Assembly (NCBI RefSeq): GCF_028714775.1 | Contig: NZ_JAQTLS010000006.1 | Span: forward strand, 153,831-217,830 | Origin: Thiothrix sp. | GTDB lineage: Bacteria > Pseudomonadota > Gammaproteobacteria > Thiotrichales > Thiotrichaceae | Direction: 5' to 3' | Length of the DNA stretch: 64,000 nt | Shown: piece by piece, positions 28,920 through 37,342 of the stretch | How the letters are laid out: each line of letters begins with the position of its first letter | How positions within the stretch are numbered: the stretch's first letter is position 1 | Translations under genes and position numbers: made by a program | Notes under the pieces: model-generated | What the model was told of the DNA's origin: nothing | The model's database searches: none | Seen by the model: the letters and a program-made list of their open reading frames with translations, nothing else

Positions 28920-29944
28920 AACTGGTTTCCAAACTACTGGGTTTTCTGTTGGCAACGGGCGTTGTGACAGCGGGTTTTCTGTTCTGGTACCAATACACTA
29001 CTTTTCTGGAAACGCCGGTCACAGTCACTGCCGCTAACGAAATTTTCGAGGTCAAAGCGGGCAGCAATGCGCGTCAGGTCGCAGGGCAGTTGCAAGCGCA
29101 AGGCGTTGTGCAACAGAGTTTGCTGTTTCTTGTCCATGCGCGTATCACCGAAATGTCCGATAAGCTCAAGGCGGGCGAATACAAGCTGGAAGCGGGCATG
29201 AAACCGGATGATGTGCTGAAAAAGCTGGTTTCCGGGCAAACCTTGCAATACCAGCTTGGTATCATTGACGGCAAAACTTTCAAAGACATCATGGCTAGCG
29301 TCCGCAGTCATCCAACCTTGGTACAGACCCTAGCGGATGCCGATTACGCCAATATCATGCCGAAACTCGGTGCACAGGCAGGCATGTCACCGGAAGGCTG
29401 GTTCTTCCCCGATACCTACAATTTCCCGCGTAAGAGTACCGACCTTGAGTTCCTGCAACGTAGTTACAAAGCGATGCAGACTTATTTGCAAAAGGCTTGG
29501 GATGGGCGCGAACCTACCCCCTACATCAAAACTCCGTATGATGCGCTGATCTTGGCGTCCATCGTGGAAAAAGAAACGGGCTTACCGGAAGAGCGCCCGC
29601 TGATTGCCCGCGTATTTCTTAACCGGCTGGCGAAGGGCATGATGTTGCAAACCGACCCGACGGTGATTTACGGCATTGGCGACAAATACGACGGCAACAT
29701 CCGCAAAACCGATCTGACAACGGATACGCCGTATAACACTTACACCCGCACTGGTTTGCCGCCGACGCCAATTGCCACGCCGAGTAAGGCTGCGATTGAT
29801 GCGGTAATGCATCCCGCCAGCAGTGATGTGCTCTATTTCGTGGCGACAGCACCGGGCGCTGCTTCGCATTTTTCGGCAACGTTGGACGAACACAATCGCG
29901 CGGTGCAGCAATACATTTTGAATCGGGATAAAGCCAAGGAGTAG
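28916..29944 (+). CDS. mltG: endolytic murein transglycosylase MltG
   Basis: Inner-membrane enzyme that cuts nascent glycan strands. The 342-residue product has one N-terminal membrane helix (residues about 7-28), a LysM-like subdomain (about 35-110) and the YceG catalytic domain, with Glu in [11 protein letters not shown] and the segment [18 protein letters not shown]. PabC-MltG-Tmk-HolB is a common order in Proteobacteria. The ATG overlaps the pabC stop. Confidence 0.95.
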   Translation: MKLVSKLLGFLLATGVVTAGFLFWYQYTTFLETPVTVTAANEIFEVKAGSNARQVAGQLQAQGVVQQSLLFLVHARITEMSDKLKAGEYKLEAGMKPDDVLKKLVSGQTLQYQLGIIDGKTFKDIMASVRSHPTLVQTLADADYANIMPKLGAQAGMSPEGWFFPDTYNFPRKSTDLEFLQRSYKAMQTYLQKAWDGREPTPYIKTPYDALILASIVEKETGLPEERPLIARVFLNRLAKGMMLQTDPTVIYGIGDKYDGNIRKTDLTTDTPYNTYTRTGLPPTPIATPSKAAIDAVMHPASSDVLYFVATAPGAASHFSATLDEHNRAVQQYILNRDKAKE

Positions 29945-29949
29945 GCACA

Positions 29950-30588
29950 ATGGAACGCGGAAAATTCATCACACTGGAAGGCGGCGAAGGTGCGGGTAAA
30001 AGTACTAATGCCCAGTGGATTGCCGATTACCTGCGGGCTAAAGGCAAAACCGTGCTGGTGACGCGCGAACCGGGCGGAACCGAAGTTGCCGAAGCTATCC
30101 GTGGGGTGTTGCTGTCGCCGGAGTTACCGGGGATGAATTCCGATACCGAATTGCTGTTGATGTTTGCCGCCCGCAATGAACACTTGCAGAAAAAAATCCT
30201 GCCAGCGTTGGGGCAGGGCACATGGGTCATCTGCGACCGCTTCACTGATGCTACTTATGCCTATCAGGGCTACGGGCGCGGCATTTCCTTGCAGCGCATT
30301 GCTGAGTTGGAAACGTGGGTGCAAGGTGATTTATGCCCCGATTACGTCATCCTGTTTGACCTTGATGTGGCAACGGGTATGGCACGTGCCCAAGCGCGGG
30401 GGCAGGCTGACCGTTTCGAGCAAGAACATGCCGACTTTTTCGCACGTATTCGCAATGGTTATCAAGCACGTGCTGAGGCTGCACCCGCCCGCTACCCGCA
30501 GATAGATGCAGGGCAAACGTTGGAGCAGGTTAGGGCGCAATTGGAGCAGCTTCTTGAGCGTATTCTGACGACGGAAGAGGTTGCATGA
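29950..30588 (+). CDS. tmk: thymidylate kinase
   Basis: Phosphorylates dTMP to dTDP. The 212-residue product has a P-loop ([11 protein letters not shown], residues about 8-18), the [16 protein letters not shown] substrate region and a LID segment ([13 protein letters not shown]). It begins 6 bp after mltG and its end overlaps holB by 4 bp. Confidence 0.96.
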   Translation: MERGKFITLEGGEGAGKSTNAQWIADYLRAKGKTVLVTREPGGTEVAEAIRGVLLSPELPGMNSDTELLLMFAARNEHLQKKILPALGQGTWVICDRFTDATYAYQGYGRGISLQRIAELETWVQGDLCPDYVILFDLDVATGMARAQARGQADRFEQEHADFFARIRNGYQARAEAAPARYPQIDAGQTLEQVRAQLEQLLERILTTEEVA

Positions 30589-31544
30589 TTTACCCGTGGC
30601 AAGCTAGCTTGTGGGAATCCGTGCAGCGGGCGCGGCAAGACAAGCACTTGCCCCACGCCTTGTTGTTTACGGGCGAAGATGGCTGCGGTAACACGGACTT
30701 CCTGCAAACTTTGGCTAAAAGCCTGCTGTGTTTGAATCCTAGTGGCGATGGAATGGCGTGTGGGCAATGCCGTAGCTGCCAAGTGTTTGGCGCACAGGCG
30801 CACCCCGATTTCGCTGCTGTGAGCTTGCAGGAAGAGCGGCAGGCAATCCTGATCGAGCAAATCCGTGAGTTGAATTACTTTCTTGGCCTGAGCCGCAGTT
30901 ACAGCCCCAACAGGGTCGTTACGATTGTCCCGGCAGAGCGCATGAATATCAATGCCGCCAACAGCTTGCTTAAATCACTGGAAGAACCCGCGCCGAATAC
31001 CCATATCTTGTTGCTGACGGCACATCCTGCCGCGCTATTGCCCACCATCCGTAGCCGTTGCCAAGAAATGCGCCTGCCATTACCAGCACCAGAGATGGCG
31101 CTCGCGTGGTTGCAACAACAAACCTTGCAACACCCTGCGGAAACATTACTGGCAGCAGCACACGGCAGACCGTTGGAAGCGCTGGAATTGGATTCGACCG
31201 ACACTCTCGCACAACACAGGCAATGGTTGCACCATTTAGGCCAGTTGGCGCAAGGGGAGGGCAATATCACTGAAATTTCGGCGCACTGGGAAAAGTATGA
31301 CAAAACCCTGCTGCTCAATTGGCAGTTGGATTGCCTGCACGCTTTAGCGAAACAGGAACAGTTACCGCAGCAGCCTGCATCTTTCCCGGTAGAGTTGCAG
31401 ACCATACGCAAAGGTGGGGTCGGTGAACAAAAATTATGGGCAATACATGAGAAATTACTTGAACTCAAAAAGCTCGCGACCCACCCACTTAATCCGCGCC
31501 TGTTCGTTGAATCCATGTTAATGTTATGGAAGGCAACGCATTGA
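30585..31544 (+). CDS. holB: DNA polymerase III subunit delta'
   Basis: Clamp-loader subunit of the replicative polymerase. The 319-residue product has a modified, non-hydrolysing P-loop region ([13 protein letters not shown]), a four-Cys zinc module (CLN...CGQCRSCQ) and [18 protein letters not shown], the typical SRC-proximal helix; the following motif reads RSRCQ. The C-terminal collar domain is less conserved. It overlaps tmk by 4 bp. Confidence 0.93.
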   Translation: MIYPWQASLWESVQRARQDKHLPHALLFTGEDGCGNTDFLQTLAKSLLCLNPSGDGMACGQCRSCQVFGAQAHPDFAAVSLQEERQAILIEQIRELNYFLGLSRSYSPNRVVTIVPAERMNINAANSLLKSLEEPAPNTHILLLTAHPAALLPTIRSRCQEMRLPLPAPEMALAWLQQQTLQHPAETLLAAAHGRPLEALELDSTDTLAQHRQWLHHLGQLAQGEGNITEISAHWEKYDKTLLLNWQLDCLHALAKQEQLPQQPASFPVELQTIRKGGVGEQKLWAIHEKLLELKKLATHPLNPRLFVESMLMLWKATH

Positions 31545-31589
31545 TAGTATGATGATGTTCCACAGGGGAAGGTTAGTTAAAGGAGGGTG

Positions 31590-31961
31590 ATGGACGTACA
31601 GCCACTCGCGCACAATGGCACGGAGAGAAGCACGAACAGCATTTCAGTAGCAATTGCTGACAAATCTGCTTTACATGCCAGCTACATGCCGTTTATCAAA
31701 GACGGGGGTATCTTTGTGCCTACCACCCAGCGCTTTGGCCTGCACGATGAAGTTATCCTGCAACTACGCTTAGTGGAAGAAGGCAAGAAACTACTGATCC
31801 CCGGGCGTGTCATCTGGATTTCCACCGGCATGGGGCATCGCGGAACGAGTCCCGGCATTGGCCTGCAATTTACGGGTGAGCATCGCGCCCGCATCAAACA
31901 GTTCTTGGAAGAAATCCTTGGCGAACTGGTCAAACAACCAGCCCTAAACCCAGCTTACTAA
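31590..31961 (+). CDS. pilZ: PilZ-domain protein (type IV pilus PilZ)
   Basis: A 123-residue PilZ-domain protein (GGIFVPTTQRFGLHDEVILQLRL...GRVIWIS...GIGLQF). It lacks the N-terminal RxxxR c-di-GMP-binding motif, as does PilZ itself, which acts with PilB in pilus assembly. AGGAGG lies directly upstream of overlapping GTG (31587) and ATG (31590) codons. It is the last gene before the dif-integrated prophage; the holB-pilZ order is common. Confidence 0.88.
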   Translation: MDVQPLAHNGTERSTNSISVAIADKSALHASYMPFIKDGGIFVPTTQRFGLHDEVILQLRLVEEGKKLLIPGRVIWISTGMGHRGTSPGIGLQFTGEHRARIKQFLEEILGELVKQPALNPAY

Positions 31962-31990
31962 CGACAGATGAAAGGATGGGGGAATGCCAT

Positions 31991-32386
31991 CTACGCACTC
32001 TTCTCTCCTTTCTTAATTTCGCATAATGCATAGGGGGTGAAATTTCCGTGCGGTGCAGCATATCCCAGATTTTGCGCCTGAGCGTTTCCAGCCAGTAGGG
32101 TAGCCACTACCCCGGCGCTGGTTGCGTACCGTGCTGCCTGCCGTTTCCAGAATTCGACTTTTCCCGGTTCCCGTTCCCCTTCCAGCCTTACCGCCGCTAT
32201 TACTGCTGCGGGTTCAATTTCGAGAATCTCCGCAAGCTGAAAACATGCCTGTTCGTCCGGCTTCCTAAGCCCTGTCCGGTAATGCCCTATTCTTCCCTTT
32301 CCTACGCCTATGGCTTTCGCTAGGGCGTAATCACTGGATAACCCTAATTTTTCCCTTGCCGCGTCTAGCAATTGTTCTGTTTTCAT
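31991..32386 (-). CDS. prophage HTH repressor-like protein (DUF3693 type)
   Basis: 131 residues. The N-terminal helix-turn-helix (LGLSSDYALAKAIGVGKGRIGHYRTGLRKP, residues about 14-43; positions given, motif split LAKAIGV-KGRIGHY) is XRE-like. The C-terminal part contains a hydrophobic stretch (AGVVATLLAG). This layout matches DUF3693-type proteins of inoviruses. It is divergent from the structural genes and flanked by two operator palindromes, so it is the likely lysogeny repressor. The left att site lies inside its 3' end, so the last residues (KKGEKSA) are encoded by host DNA. Confidence 0.75.
   Translation of the reverse strand: MKTEQLLDAAREKLGLSSDYALAKAIGVGKGRIGHYRTGLRKPDEQACFQLAEILEIEPAAVIAAVRLEGEREPGKVEFWKRQAARYATSAGVVATLLAGNAQAQNLGYAAPHGNFTPYALCEIKKGEKSA
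32016..32043 (+). other. left Xer attachment site (hybrid dif-like)
   Basis: XerC arm ATTTCGCATAA and centre TGCATA match the right-hand dif exactly, but the XerD arm is replaced by phage sequence GGGGGTGAAAT (32033-32043). This is what XerC-only strand exchange between dif and a phage attP would leave. Confidence 0.88.
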
Positions 32387-32402
32387 GGCTTACCCCTTGA
32401 AT

Positions 32403-32450
32403 GGTCTACGTCCGTAGTCTATAGTTTGCATTAGGTCTACTGATGTAGCC
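32403..32450. promoter_or_regulatory. paired operator-like palindromes of the prophage repressor
   Basis: Two 17-bp sites, 32403-32419 and 32434-32450, share GGTCTAC-N4-GTAG-N-C and are spaced 31 bp start to start (three helical turns, same face). They lie between the divergent repressor gene and the phage early genes. Binding by the HTH protein is inferred. Confidence 0.65.
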
Positions 32451-32465
32451 TAAATCCCCCGGCAC

Positions 32466-32486
32466 GGGGAGGCTAGCTACCTCCCC
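32466..32486. other. GC-rich hairpin in phage early leader
   Basis: GGGGAGG (32466-32472) pairs with CCTCCCC (32480-32486) around CTAGCTA. It sits between the operators and the first plus-strand gene. It could be an attenuator or part of a replication signal; the sequence alone does not decide. Confidence 0.5.
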
Positions 32487-32539
32487 AACCCTTCCGGGCA
32501 TTACCGGGGTAAGGTTAATCCACATTGTCGGGGGACAAT

Positions 32540-32953
32540 ATGCAAGCTGTAAGAACTAACCCTAATCAAAGCATACTGCTAACGCATCTAGCACGCAAAA
32601 TCCTTTTGACCTACCCAAGCGCTACCGCCCGTGAACGCTATTACCGCGAAGCATGGCAGCCCCACCACGGCGCAGAGGGTGTAGAACAATTGCGGGGTTT
32701 CGTTTCCCGTGAATTGGCAAACTTTTACGGCTGGTCGGCTTTAAAGGGAGTATCAGCCGCTTTTTCCCGTTTCCCCTCCTACCTCGAAGAAGTCCCGGCC
32801 TCCGTCCTCTCAGACCGCCCGGATAACCAGATTGTCGAATCCCGGAAAGTTTCGCAACAGTCTGCCCCGTGGTGGTCTGATCTTCCGTGGTTGGCTCCAA
32901 ACTCTTCCGCAATATGGAAATTTCCACGTAGACAAACTGCGGGGGCTTTCTAA
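32540..32953 (+). CDS. prophage hypothetical protein, 137 aa
   Basis: First gene of the phage plus-strand unit, with GGGGGAC upstream of the ATG. A basic N-terminal helix region (HLARKILLTYPSATARERYYREAW) is followed by a Trp/Pro/Ser-rich tail (SAPWWSDLPWLAPNSS). It has no signal peptide or strong membrane helix. Position before Rep suggests an early role in regulation or replication. I do not recognise the family. Its stop overlaps the next ATG. Confidence 0.6.
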   Translation: MQAVRTNPNQSILLTHLARKILLTYPSATARERYYREAWQPHHGAEGVEQLRGFVSRELANFYGWSALKGVSAAFSRFPSYLEEVPASVLSDRPDNQIVESRKVSQQSAPWWSDLPWLAPNSSAIWKFPRRQTAGAF

Positions 32954-33282
32954 TGGATAGTTTCAGCCCTTTTCTGATCGGCCTGTTACTGGGCATTATC
33001 ATTGGTGTTGTTTCCTATGGATTGCTGATGCAAACACCCGGCAAGGTATCCCAACAAGAAAATACCCTTGACCTGAACGCGCTTATGGTTGGTCAAATCC
33101 AGCAACAACAACAGCAAAACATGCTGCGGCAAATGCAACTGGATCAGGCACGGCAAGAGGCCGAGTTTCGCCAGTTGGAAGAATCCCGCGTCAAGTATTT
33201 GGCGCTGGCACAAAAACCGGATTACTCGGCAATCGTTGCCAGTGTCAGCCGTGAGTTAGAACGGCAAGGGCGGGCGTCGTGA
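32953..33282 (+). CDS. prophage membrane protein with Gln-rich coiled coil
   Basis: 109 residues. One N-terminal membrane helix (about residues 7-26, Gly-rich), then a Gln-rich helix (QIQQQQQQNMLRQMQL) likely to form a coiled coil, then a charged C-terminus. The ATG overlaps the stop of the upstream gene. Function unknown; it may be an inner-membrane anchor acting in replication or assembly. Confidence 0.6.
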   Translation: MDSFSPFLIGLLLGIIIGVVSYGLLMQTPGKVSQQENTLDLNALMVGQIQQQQQQNMLRQMQLDQARQEAEFRQLEESRVKYLALAQKPDYSAIVASVSRELERQGRAS

Positions 33283-33375
33283 TTACGTTCCGTAACCTTC
33301 CCCCATCCCAAGGCATGACTTGCAAACCGCTATTCGCCCGTACTGAATTGTATTATGCAGTTCTAAGGGGGCTTT

Positions 33376-34524
33376 ATGCTCATTGACTGGCTATCCCTCA
33401 AGCTGCCCACTGATAACCTTGATTTTGAGGACGTGCGCAAGTGGCAGGATCGGCAAGCCCGCGTTCTGCGTGTTGCTGCCGGAAAGTCTACCGTAGGGGT
33501 GAGCGAAACAGGTGAACCCCTAATGTTGATTGATATGCATGGCGGCATAGAGTGGGAAACCGCCGCATGGGATAGCGTTCGCAGTGATTCCCATCAATTG
33601 GCCTTTCAGGTCACAGCCTCAAGTATCCGCATTCAAGGTTCACCCGCCCGCGTTCTGGGTGACGGTGACAATGTGTTTTCTTGCGGCGCTGCTGCGGCGC
33701 TTGATCTTACCGGGTGCGCTATCCGCATGATCTCGTTTATCTCGCAACATACAGGCATTGACCTGCCCAATGGTTGCGCCGTGGTGGATTGGTCAGTAAC
33801 CCGCGTTGATGTTACCGAAAACCTGTATCTAGGTTCTCTCCCTGCTGTCCGGCAAGCCTTAACCATCCTGCGGGATTGTGAGGGCGGGCGCTACCGGGTG
33901 AGCCAGCAAGCCGGGGATTCTGTCTACTGGTCGCATAAGTCGCGGTTACGTTCCGGCAAAGCCTACGCAAAAGGCGCGGAACTGGTCAATAAAATGGTAC
34001 AGGTGGCTAAATCAAAGATTGATACACCTACCGTTATTTACAGTTTGGAAAAGTTGGAATTGGCAAATAGCCTTTTACGGCTTGAACTAAAACTCGGCGC
34101 TCAATACTGGCGTGAGCGTTCGGGGTGCAAATGGCACGAAGTAAAGCCAGATACTCTTAAACAAGAGTGGCAATCTTATTTTGCACGAATGATTGGAGGT
34201 GCAGAGATCATGTCTGAAAATGATATATATGCACGGCTTTTAAAAGTCGTTGATGTTAAGCCAAACGGCACACCCAAGGAAACCCAAGCTAAGGCGGCTT
34301 TTAGTCTCTGGTGCTTGATTAAATCCGAAGGCTGGCAAAAATCGCGGGACATTACCAATAAAGCTACGTGGTATCGGAATTTAAAGCATTTGCACAATGC
34401 TGGCCTTTCTGATGCCGACATATCACGCGGTAATGTCGTTCAACTTCGCCAGAAAGTGCTTGAAGCAACTCCGGTTACATCGTGGGAAGAATTACGCCAC
34501 GTTCATTATTTACATGCAGCTTAA
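33376..34524 (+). CDS. phage replication initiation protein (gene II/X family)
   Basis: 382 residues starting MLIDWLSLKLP, the usual opening of inovirus gpII/X proteins. The family nicks the plus-strand origin and starts rolling-circle replication. CAVVDWSVTRVDVTENLYLG (about residues 135-154) matches the conserved strand (..VTRVDVTENY..), and SLEKLELANSLLRLELKLG and the ATWYRNLKHLH segment fit the C-terminal half. It is followed 16 bp later by the ssDNA-binding protein gene, as in other filamentous phages. Confidence 0.88.
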   Translation: MLIDWLSLKLPTDNLDFEDVRKWQDRQARVLRVAAGKSTVGVSETGEPLMLIDMHGGIEWETAAWDSVRSDSHQLAFQVTASSIRIQGSPARVLGDGDNVFSCGAAAALDLTGCAIRMISFISQHTGIDLPNGCAVVDWSVTRVDVTENLYLGSLPAVRQALTILRDCEGGRYRVSQQAGDSVYWSHKSRLRSGKAYAKGAELVNKMVQVAKSKIDTPTVIYSLEKLELANSLLRLELKLGAQYWRERSGCKWHEVKPDTLKQEWQSYFARMIGGAEIMSENDIYARLLKVVDVKPNGTPKETQAKAAFSLWCLIKSEGWQKSRDITNKATWYRNLKHLHNAGLSDADISRGNVVQLRQKVLEATPVTSWEELRHVHYLHAA

Positions 34525-34540
34525 ATAGAGGTTCAATATC

Positions 34541-34942
34541 ATGGATATGTCAGTTTTTAATTTTACCGCTCCACAACTGGTTTTTACTGGTTTGCTGATC
34601 CGCGTCAATTTCAAGGATTCCACTGTCAACACAAAGACGGGTGAAGAATTTCCGGCAAAGGTGCAATTGCAGCTTATGTGTAACATCGTTTCCCGCGATG
34701 ATTCCATACGCTCGGAAATGGTTAATTTGTCGCTCAAAGACGAAGACTTATTTCAAGAATATAATTCTTTGATTGGTAAGATTATCTCTGTACCTGTCGG
34801 CTATATGGTTCCCGAAAAGGGCAGGGGCGTTATTTTCTGGGCATTGCAAGGCAATCACCCGCAAGTTTATAACCATACTAAGCCTTCCGGCTCTTCTTCC
34901 GGCTCCGCGTCTGGCGTTAAATCGCCTTTGGTTGGTGGCTAA
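34541..34942 (+). CDS. phage single-stranded DNA-binding protein (gpV-like)
   Basis: 133 residues with an OB-fold-like core (FNFTAPQLVFTGLLIRVNF...GEEFPAKVQLQLM) and a Gly/Ser-rich C-terminal tail. It coats the ssDNA genome before extrusion in filamentous phages. The call rests on size, the beta-rich core and position between Rep and the coat genes. A GAGG site lies upstream. Confidence 0.7.
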   Translation: MDMSVFNFTAPQLVFTGLLIRVNFKDSTVNTKTGEEFPAKVQLQLMCNIVSRDDSIRSEMVNLSLKDEDLFQEYNSLIGKIISVPVGYMVPEKGRGVIFWALQGNHPQVYNHTKPSGSSSGSASGVKSPLVGG

Positions 34943-34944
34943 TC

Positions 34945-35271
34945 ATGGCTGCGCAAGATGGCTACCTTTTCTTTTATTACACGCCTAATCTTGCTAGCGG
35001 CTTTGCATCCACCGAATGCAAGGGTACGCCAGAAGCTGCATGTTCTGCCGCTTCTGGCTCCTACCATGTTGGGCAGGGTAACGTTTACTGCACCATGCCT
35101 GAAAATAATGCTTACGGGACATTATCAACGTGTCCCGTTGCTCCTGATCCACTAGGTTTAAACACGGTTGACCCGTCCTTACTCGCTTATATGTTTGGCT
35201 CGGTTCTCCTGTTTTGGGTGATAGGTCTTGGCTTTGGCCTTGTCGCTGCGCAATTACGAAAAGCCAGATAA
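34945..35271 (+). CDS. phage small membrane protein (minor coat candidate)
   Basis: 108 residues. The N-terminal part is extracellular-looking with four Cys (ECKG, ACSA, YCTM, TCPV) that could form disulfides, and the C-terminus is one membrane helix (about residues 80-101) ending in KAR. It begins 2 bp after the ssDNA-binding gene. Position matches the small minor coat or tip proteins of filamentous phages, although those are usually shorter. Confidence 0.6.
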   Translation: MAAQDGYLFFYYTPNLASGFASTECKGTPEAACSAASGSYHVGQGNVYCTMPENNAYGTLSTCPVAPDPLGLNTVDPSLLAYMFGSVLLFWVIGLGFGLVAAQLRKAR

Positions 35272-35301
35272 TGTTTGTTTAATCAATTAAGGAGATAACT
35301 C

Positions 35302-35526
35302 ATGAAACCCATGAATGTCATGAAAAAATACGGCGCTAAAGTTTTTGGCGTTTTTGCTGGTGCTACTGGTCTGGTTACTGCCGCAAACGCTGACTACATG
35401 ACTGACATCCAGTCCAGTGTCACCACTGCCCAAACTAACGCCTTGACCGTTGGAGGGTATGTTCTGGCTGCTGTTGCTGCCCTGATCGTCATTTCCTTGA
35501 TCATGAAATTGATCCACAAGGTTTAA
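35302..35526 (+). CDS. phage major coat protein (gpVIII-like)
   Basis: 74 residues: a basic signal peptide with an AxA site (TAANA, cleavage after about residue 30) leaves a mature protein of about 44 residues. This has an acidic N-terminus (DYMTDIQSS), one membrane helix (VGGYVLAAVAALIVISLIM) and a basic end (KLIHKV) that would face the DNA. This is the standard inovirus coat layout. AAGGAG lies upstream. Strong hairpins follow, as expected for the most abundant transcript. Confidence 0.92.
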   Translation: MKPMNVMKKYGAKVFGVFAGATGLVTAANADYMTDIQSSVTTAQTNALTVGGYVLAAVAALIVISLIMKLIHKV

Positions 35527-35560
35527 ACCTTCGGGTTTGCCGTCGCTCTACGGGGTGACG

Positions 35561-35616
35561 GCTTTCAAGTTCCCGGCGCGGTGGAGCCTGCGGAATGGCG
35601 GCGGGAACTTGAAAGC
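35561..35616 (+). terminator. long inverted repeat after the coat gene
   Basis: GCTTTCAAGTTCCCG (35561-35575) and CGGGAACTTGAAAGC (35602-35616) form a perfect 15-bp stem with a 26-nt loop; a smaller GCCGTC/GACGGC hairpin (35539-35562) overlaps it. There is no T-tract. Filamentous phages place a terminator after the coat gene, so partial termination is the likely role. The right arm overlaps copy 1 of the 25-bp repeat family. Confidence 0.6.
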
Positions 35617-35645
35617 TGTTACAACATTCAAGGACGCAAAGGAAA

Positions 35646-36971
35646 ATGTTATGCTTACGCTCTGTTTTGGTGTTCTTCTCTCGCTTGCTTGGCTTGTTGG
35701 CGTTTCTGTGGGTGTTCGATTCTAGCCTTGCCGTTGCTTCTTCTAGCCTTGTTACAGGCCACATAAAAACTGTTTACGATTGCGCTGATGCAATGACCGC
35801 CGTGGGCGCTCGTCGTGCTGCTGCCCTTGATGATGCAAGCCGCTGGAATTGCTCCGTCACTGAGGATACAGGGGTAAAATGCTGGGCGCTGGGTACTGGT
35901 TATTATGATGCCCCTGAAGGTGAATGCGGCGTTAAGGGCTTTCATGTTCAGATGGTGCGCACTGATGCGCCTAGTTCTGATCCTAATTGTTCTTTGTCTG
36001 GTCGGGATGAACAAGGCAATTGGATACCCCAAGGGGATGAATTTAAGCAAGCCTGCCTTGGCTCGAATACTGTTGAATGCCCCACTGGTTCTGCTCCAAC
36101 GTCTCCCGGTGATCCGTCCGATTTTACGTGTACCTGCTCCAATGGCTCCCTATCCTATGACGGTCTGACCTGTGAGGCCGTAAAGCCTGATCCTTGCCCG
36201 CCAATTATGGCCGCTTGTGAATCTGGCTGCGGTGCTGCTGGTGCTGACATTAACCAGTGCAATTCAACCGATGGCGATTTGGTAGGAACCCCTTATTGCC
36301 ATTGTAAGGAAACCCCACCAGATGACCCAACCGCAAAATGCAACCCTGAAACGGGCGCTGGCTGTTCCACTTCCGGTAAACAGGATGAACAAACCGGGTT
36401 ATTAAGCGGTATTCAGTCCAATACCAGCGGGGTGAAAGAATCCGTTGATGGTGTTAAAACCTCTGTGGATGGTTTAAAAGGTTCCATTACAGGCCAGCTA
36501 GGGCAAACTAATACGCTTTTGGGGCAAATCCTGAATTCAGATGGTGTTAAAAACGCGGGTGGTGGTGGTGGCGGGGATGTGAACGTTGATACTGGCGGCA
36601 TTGAATCCCGGCTTGATTCTATCAATAATAAGATGACTCCCGGTGCGGATACTGGCAAGTTTGCAAAAACTGTTACCCCTTACGATAATACAGCTTATGA
36701 CAATGCTAATAACTTAAAGGTTAAGGAACTTCAAGACCAAATGGACGCGCTAAGAGTCCAGATGAAAGCTGACCTTACTAATATCTTGCATCCTCCCGCT
36801 GTTTCTGGCTCTGCCCATCTTCCGTGCTGGCGTAATCTGCCTTTGTATCAAAGCCATACATTTAATATATGTTTTGCTGATTACGAAGAACAGTTAAGCA
36901 TTATCCCGTTGTTCGTTTATGGCTTGGGCTTTTTAATTGCTGGTTTAATTATTTTAGGAGGTAAGAAATAA
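35646..36971 (+). CDS. phage adsorption (pIII-like) protein
   Basis: 441 residues with an N-terminal signal sequence (about 1-30), a Cys-rich extracellular part (residues about 45-240, many CxC and CxxC pairs), a Ser/Gly/Thr-rich linker with NAGGGGGGDVN, a coiled-coil stretch (NNLKVKELQDQMDALRVQM) and a C-terminal membrane helix (about 419-438) ending GGKK. Domain order and place between the coat gene and the pVI-like gene are those of the tip protein that binds the host pilus and TolA. The receptor domain shows no similarity I recognise. ATG after AAAGGAAA. Confidence 0.8.
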   Translation: MLCLRSVLVFFSRLLGLLAFLWVFDSSLAVASSSLVTGHIKTVYDCADAMTAVGARRAAALDDASRWNCSVTEDTGVKCWALGTGYYDAPEGECGVKGFHVQMVRTDAPSSDPNCSLSGRDEQGNWIPQGDEFKQACLGSNTVECPTGSAPTSPGDPSDFTCTCSNGSLSYDGLTCEAVKPDPCPPIMAACESGCGAAGADINQCNSTDGDLVGTPYCHCKETPPDDPTAKCNPETGAGCSTSGKQDEQTGLLSGIQSNTSGVKESVDGVKTSVDGLKGSITGQLGQTNTLLGQILNSDGVKNAGGGGGGDVNVDTGGIESRLDSINNKMTPGADTGKFAKTVTPYDNTAYDNANNLKVKELQDQMDALRVQMKADLTNILHPPAVSGSAHLPCWRNLPLYQSHTFNICFADYEEQLSIIPLFVYGLGFLIAGLIILGGKK

Positions 36972-37340
36972 ATGGAAATCTTACTGTCTTCTATCGCCTC
37001 TCTAGTTGACTGGCTTGATTGGTTTTTTAATTTCGGCGGTTTAATTGCCAAGTTTCAGCAATTACTAGGGCATTTAATGTCGGGTATTATTGTCGGTTAC
37101 TGGACATTAAAATTAAGCACCGCTGTTTTTATGTGGGGCGTAGCCAAGCAAATTCTTTTAGATTTACAGGTTACGCAATACATTGATAGCCTTTTTACCA
37201 ATTTCGACAGTCAAATAATTTCAATGCTTTTATGGTTCCGTATCCCGGATTTTATTCACTTAATTGTAACTGCCTACGTTACTAGATGGGCAATAGCTGC
37301 CATGTCTTCTATTGTTGGCTTTGCGTCCTTTATGTCTTAA
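36972..37340 (+). CDS. phage pVI-like minor coat protein (DUF2523 type)
   Basis: 122 residues with three hydrophobic segments (about 4-25, 38-60 and 83-118). Size, location between the adsorption protein and Zot, and the aromatic first helix (SIASLVDWLDWFFNFGG) match the DUF2523/pVI family that anchors the adsorption protein at the virion end. Its start follows the upstream stop directly, and its end lies 2 bp before the zot ATG. Confidence 0.78.
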   Translation: MEILLSSIASLVDWLDWFFNFGGLIAKFQQLLGHLMSGIIVGYWTLKLSTAVFMWGVAKQILLDLQVTQYIDSLFTNFDSQIISMLLWFRIPDFIHLIVTAYVTRWAIAAMSSIVGFASFMS

Positions 37341-37342
37341 CT

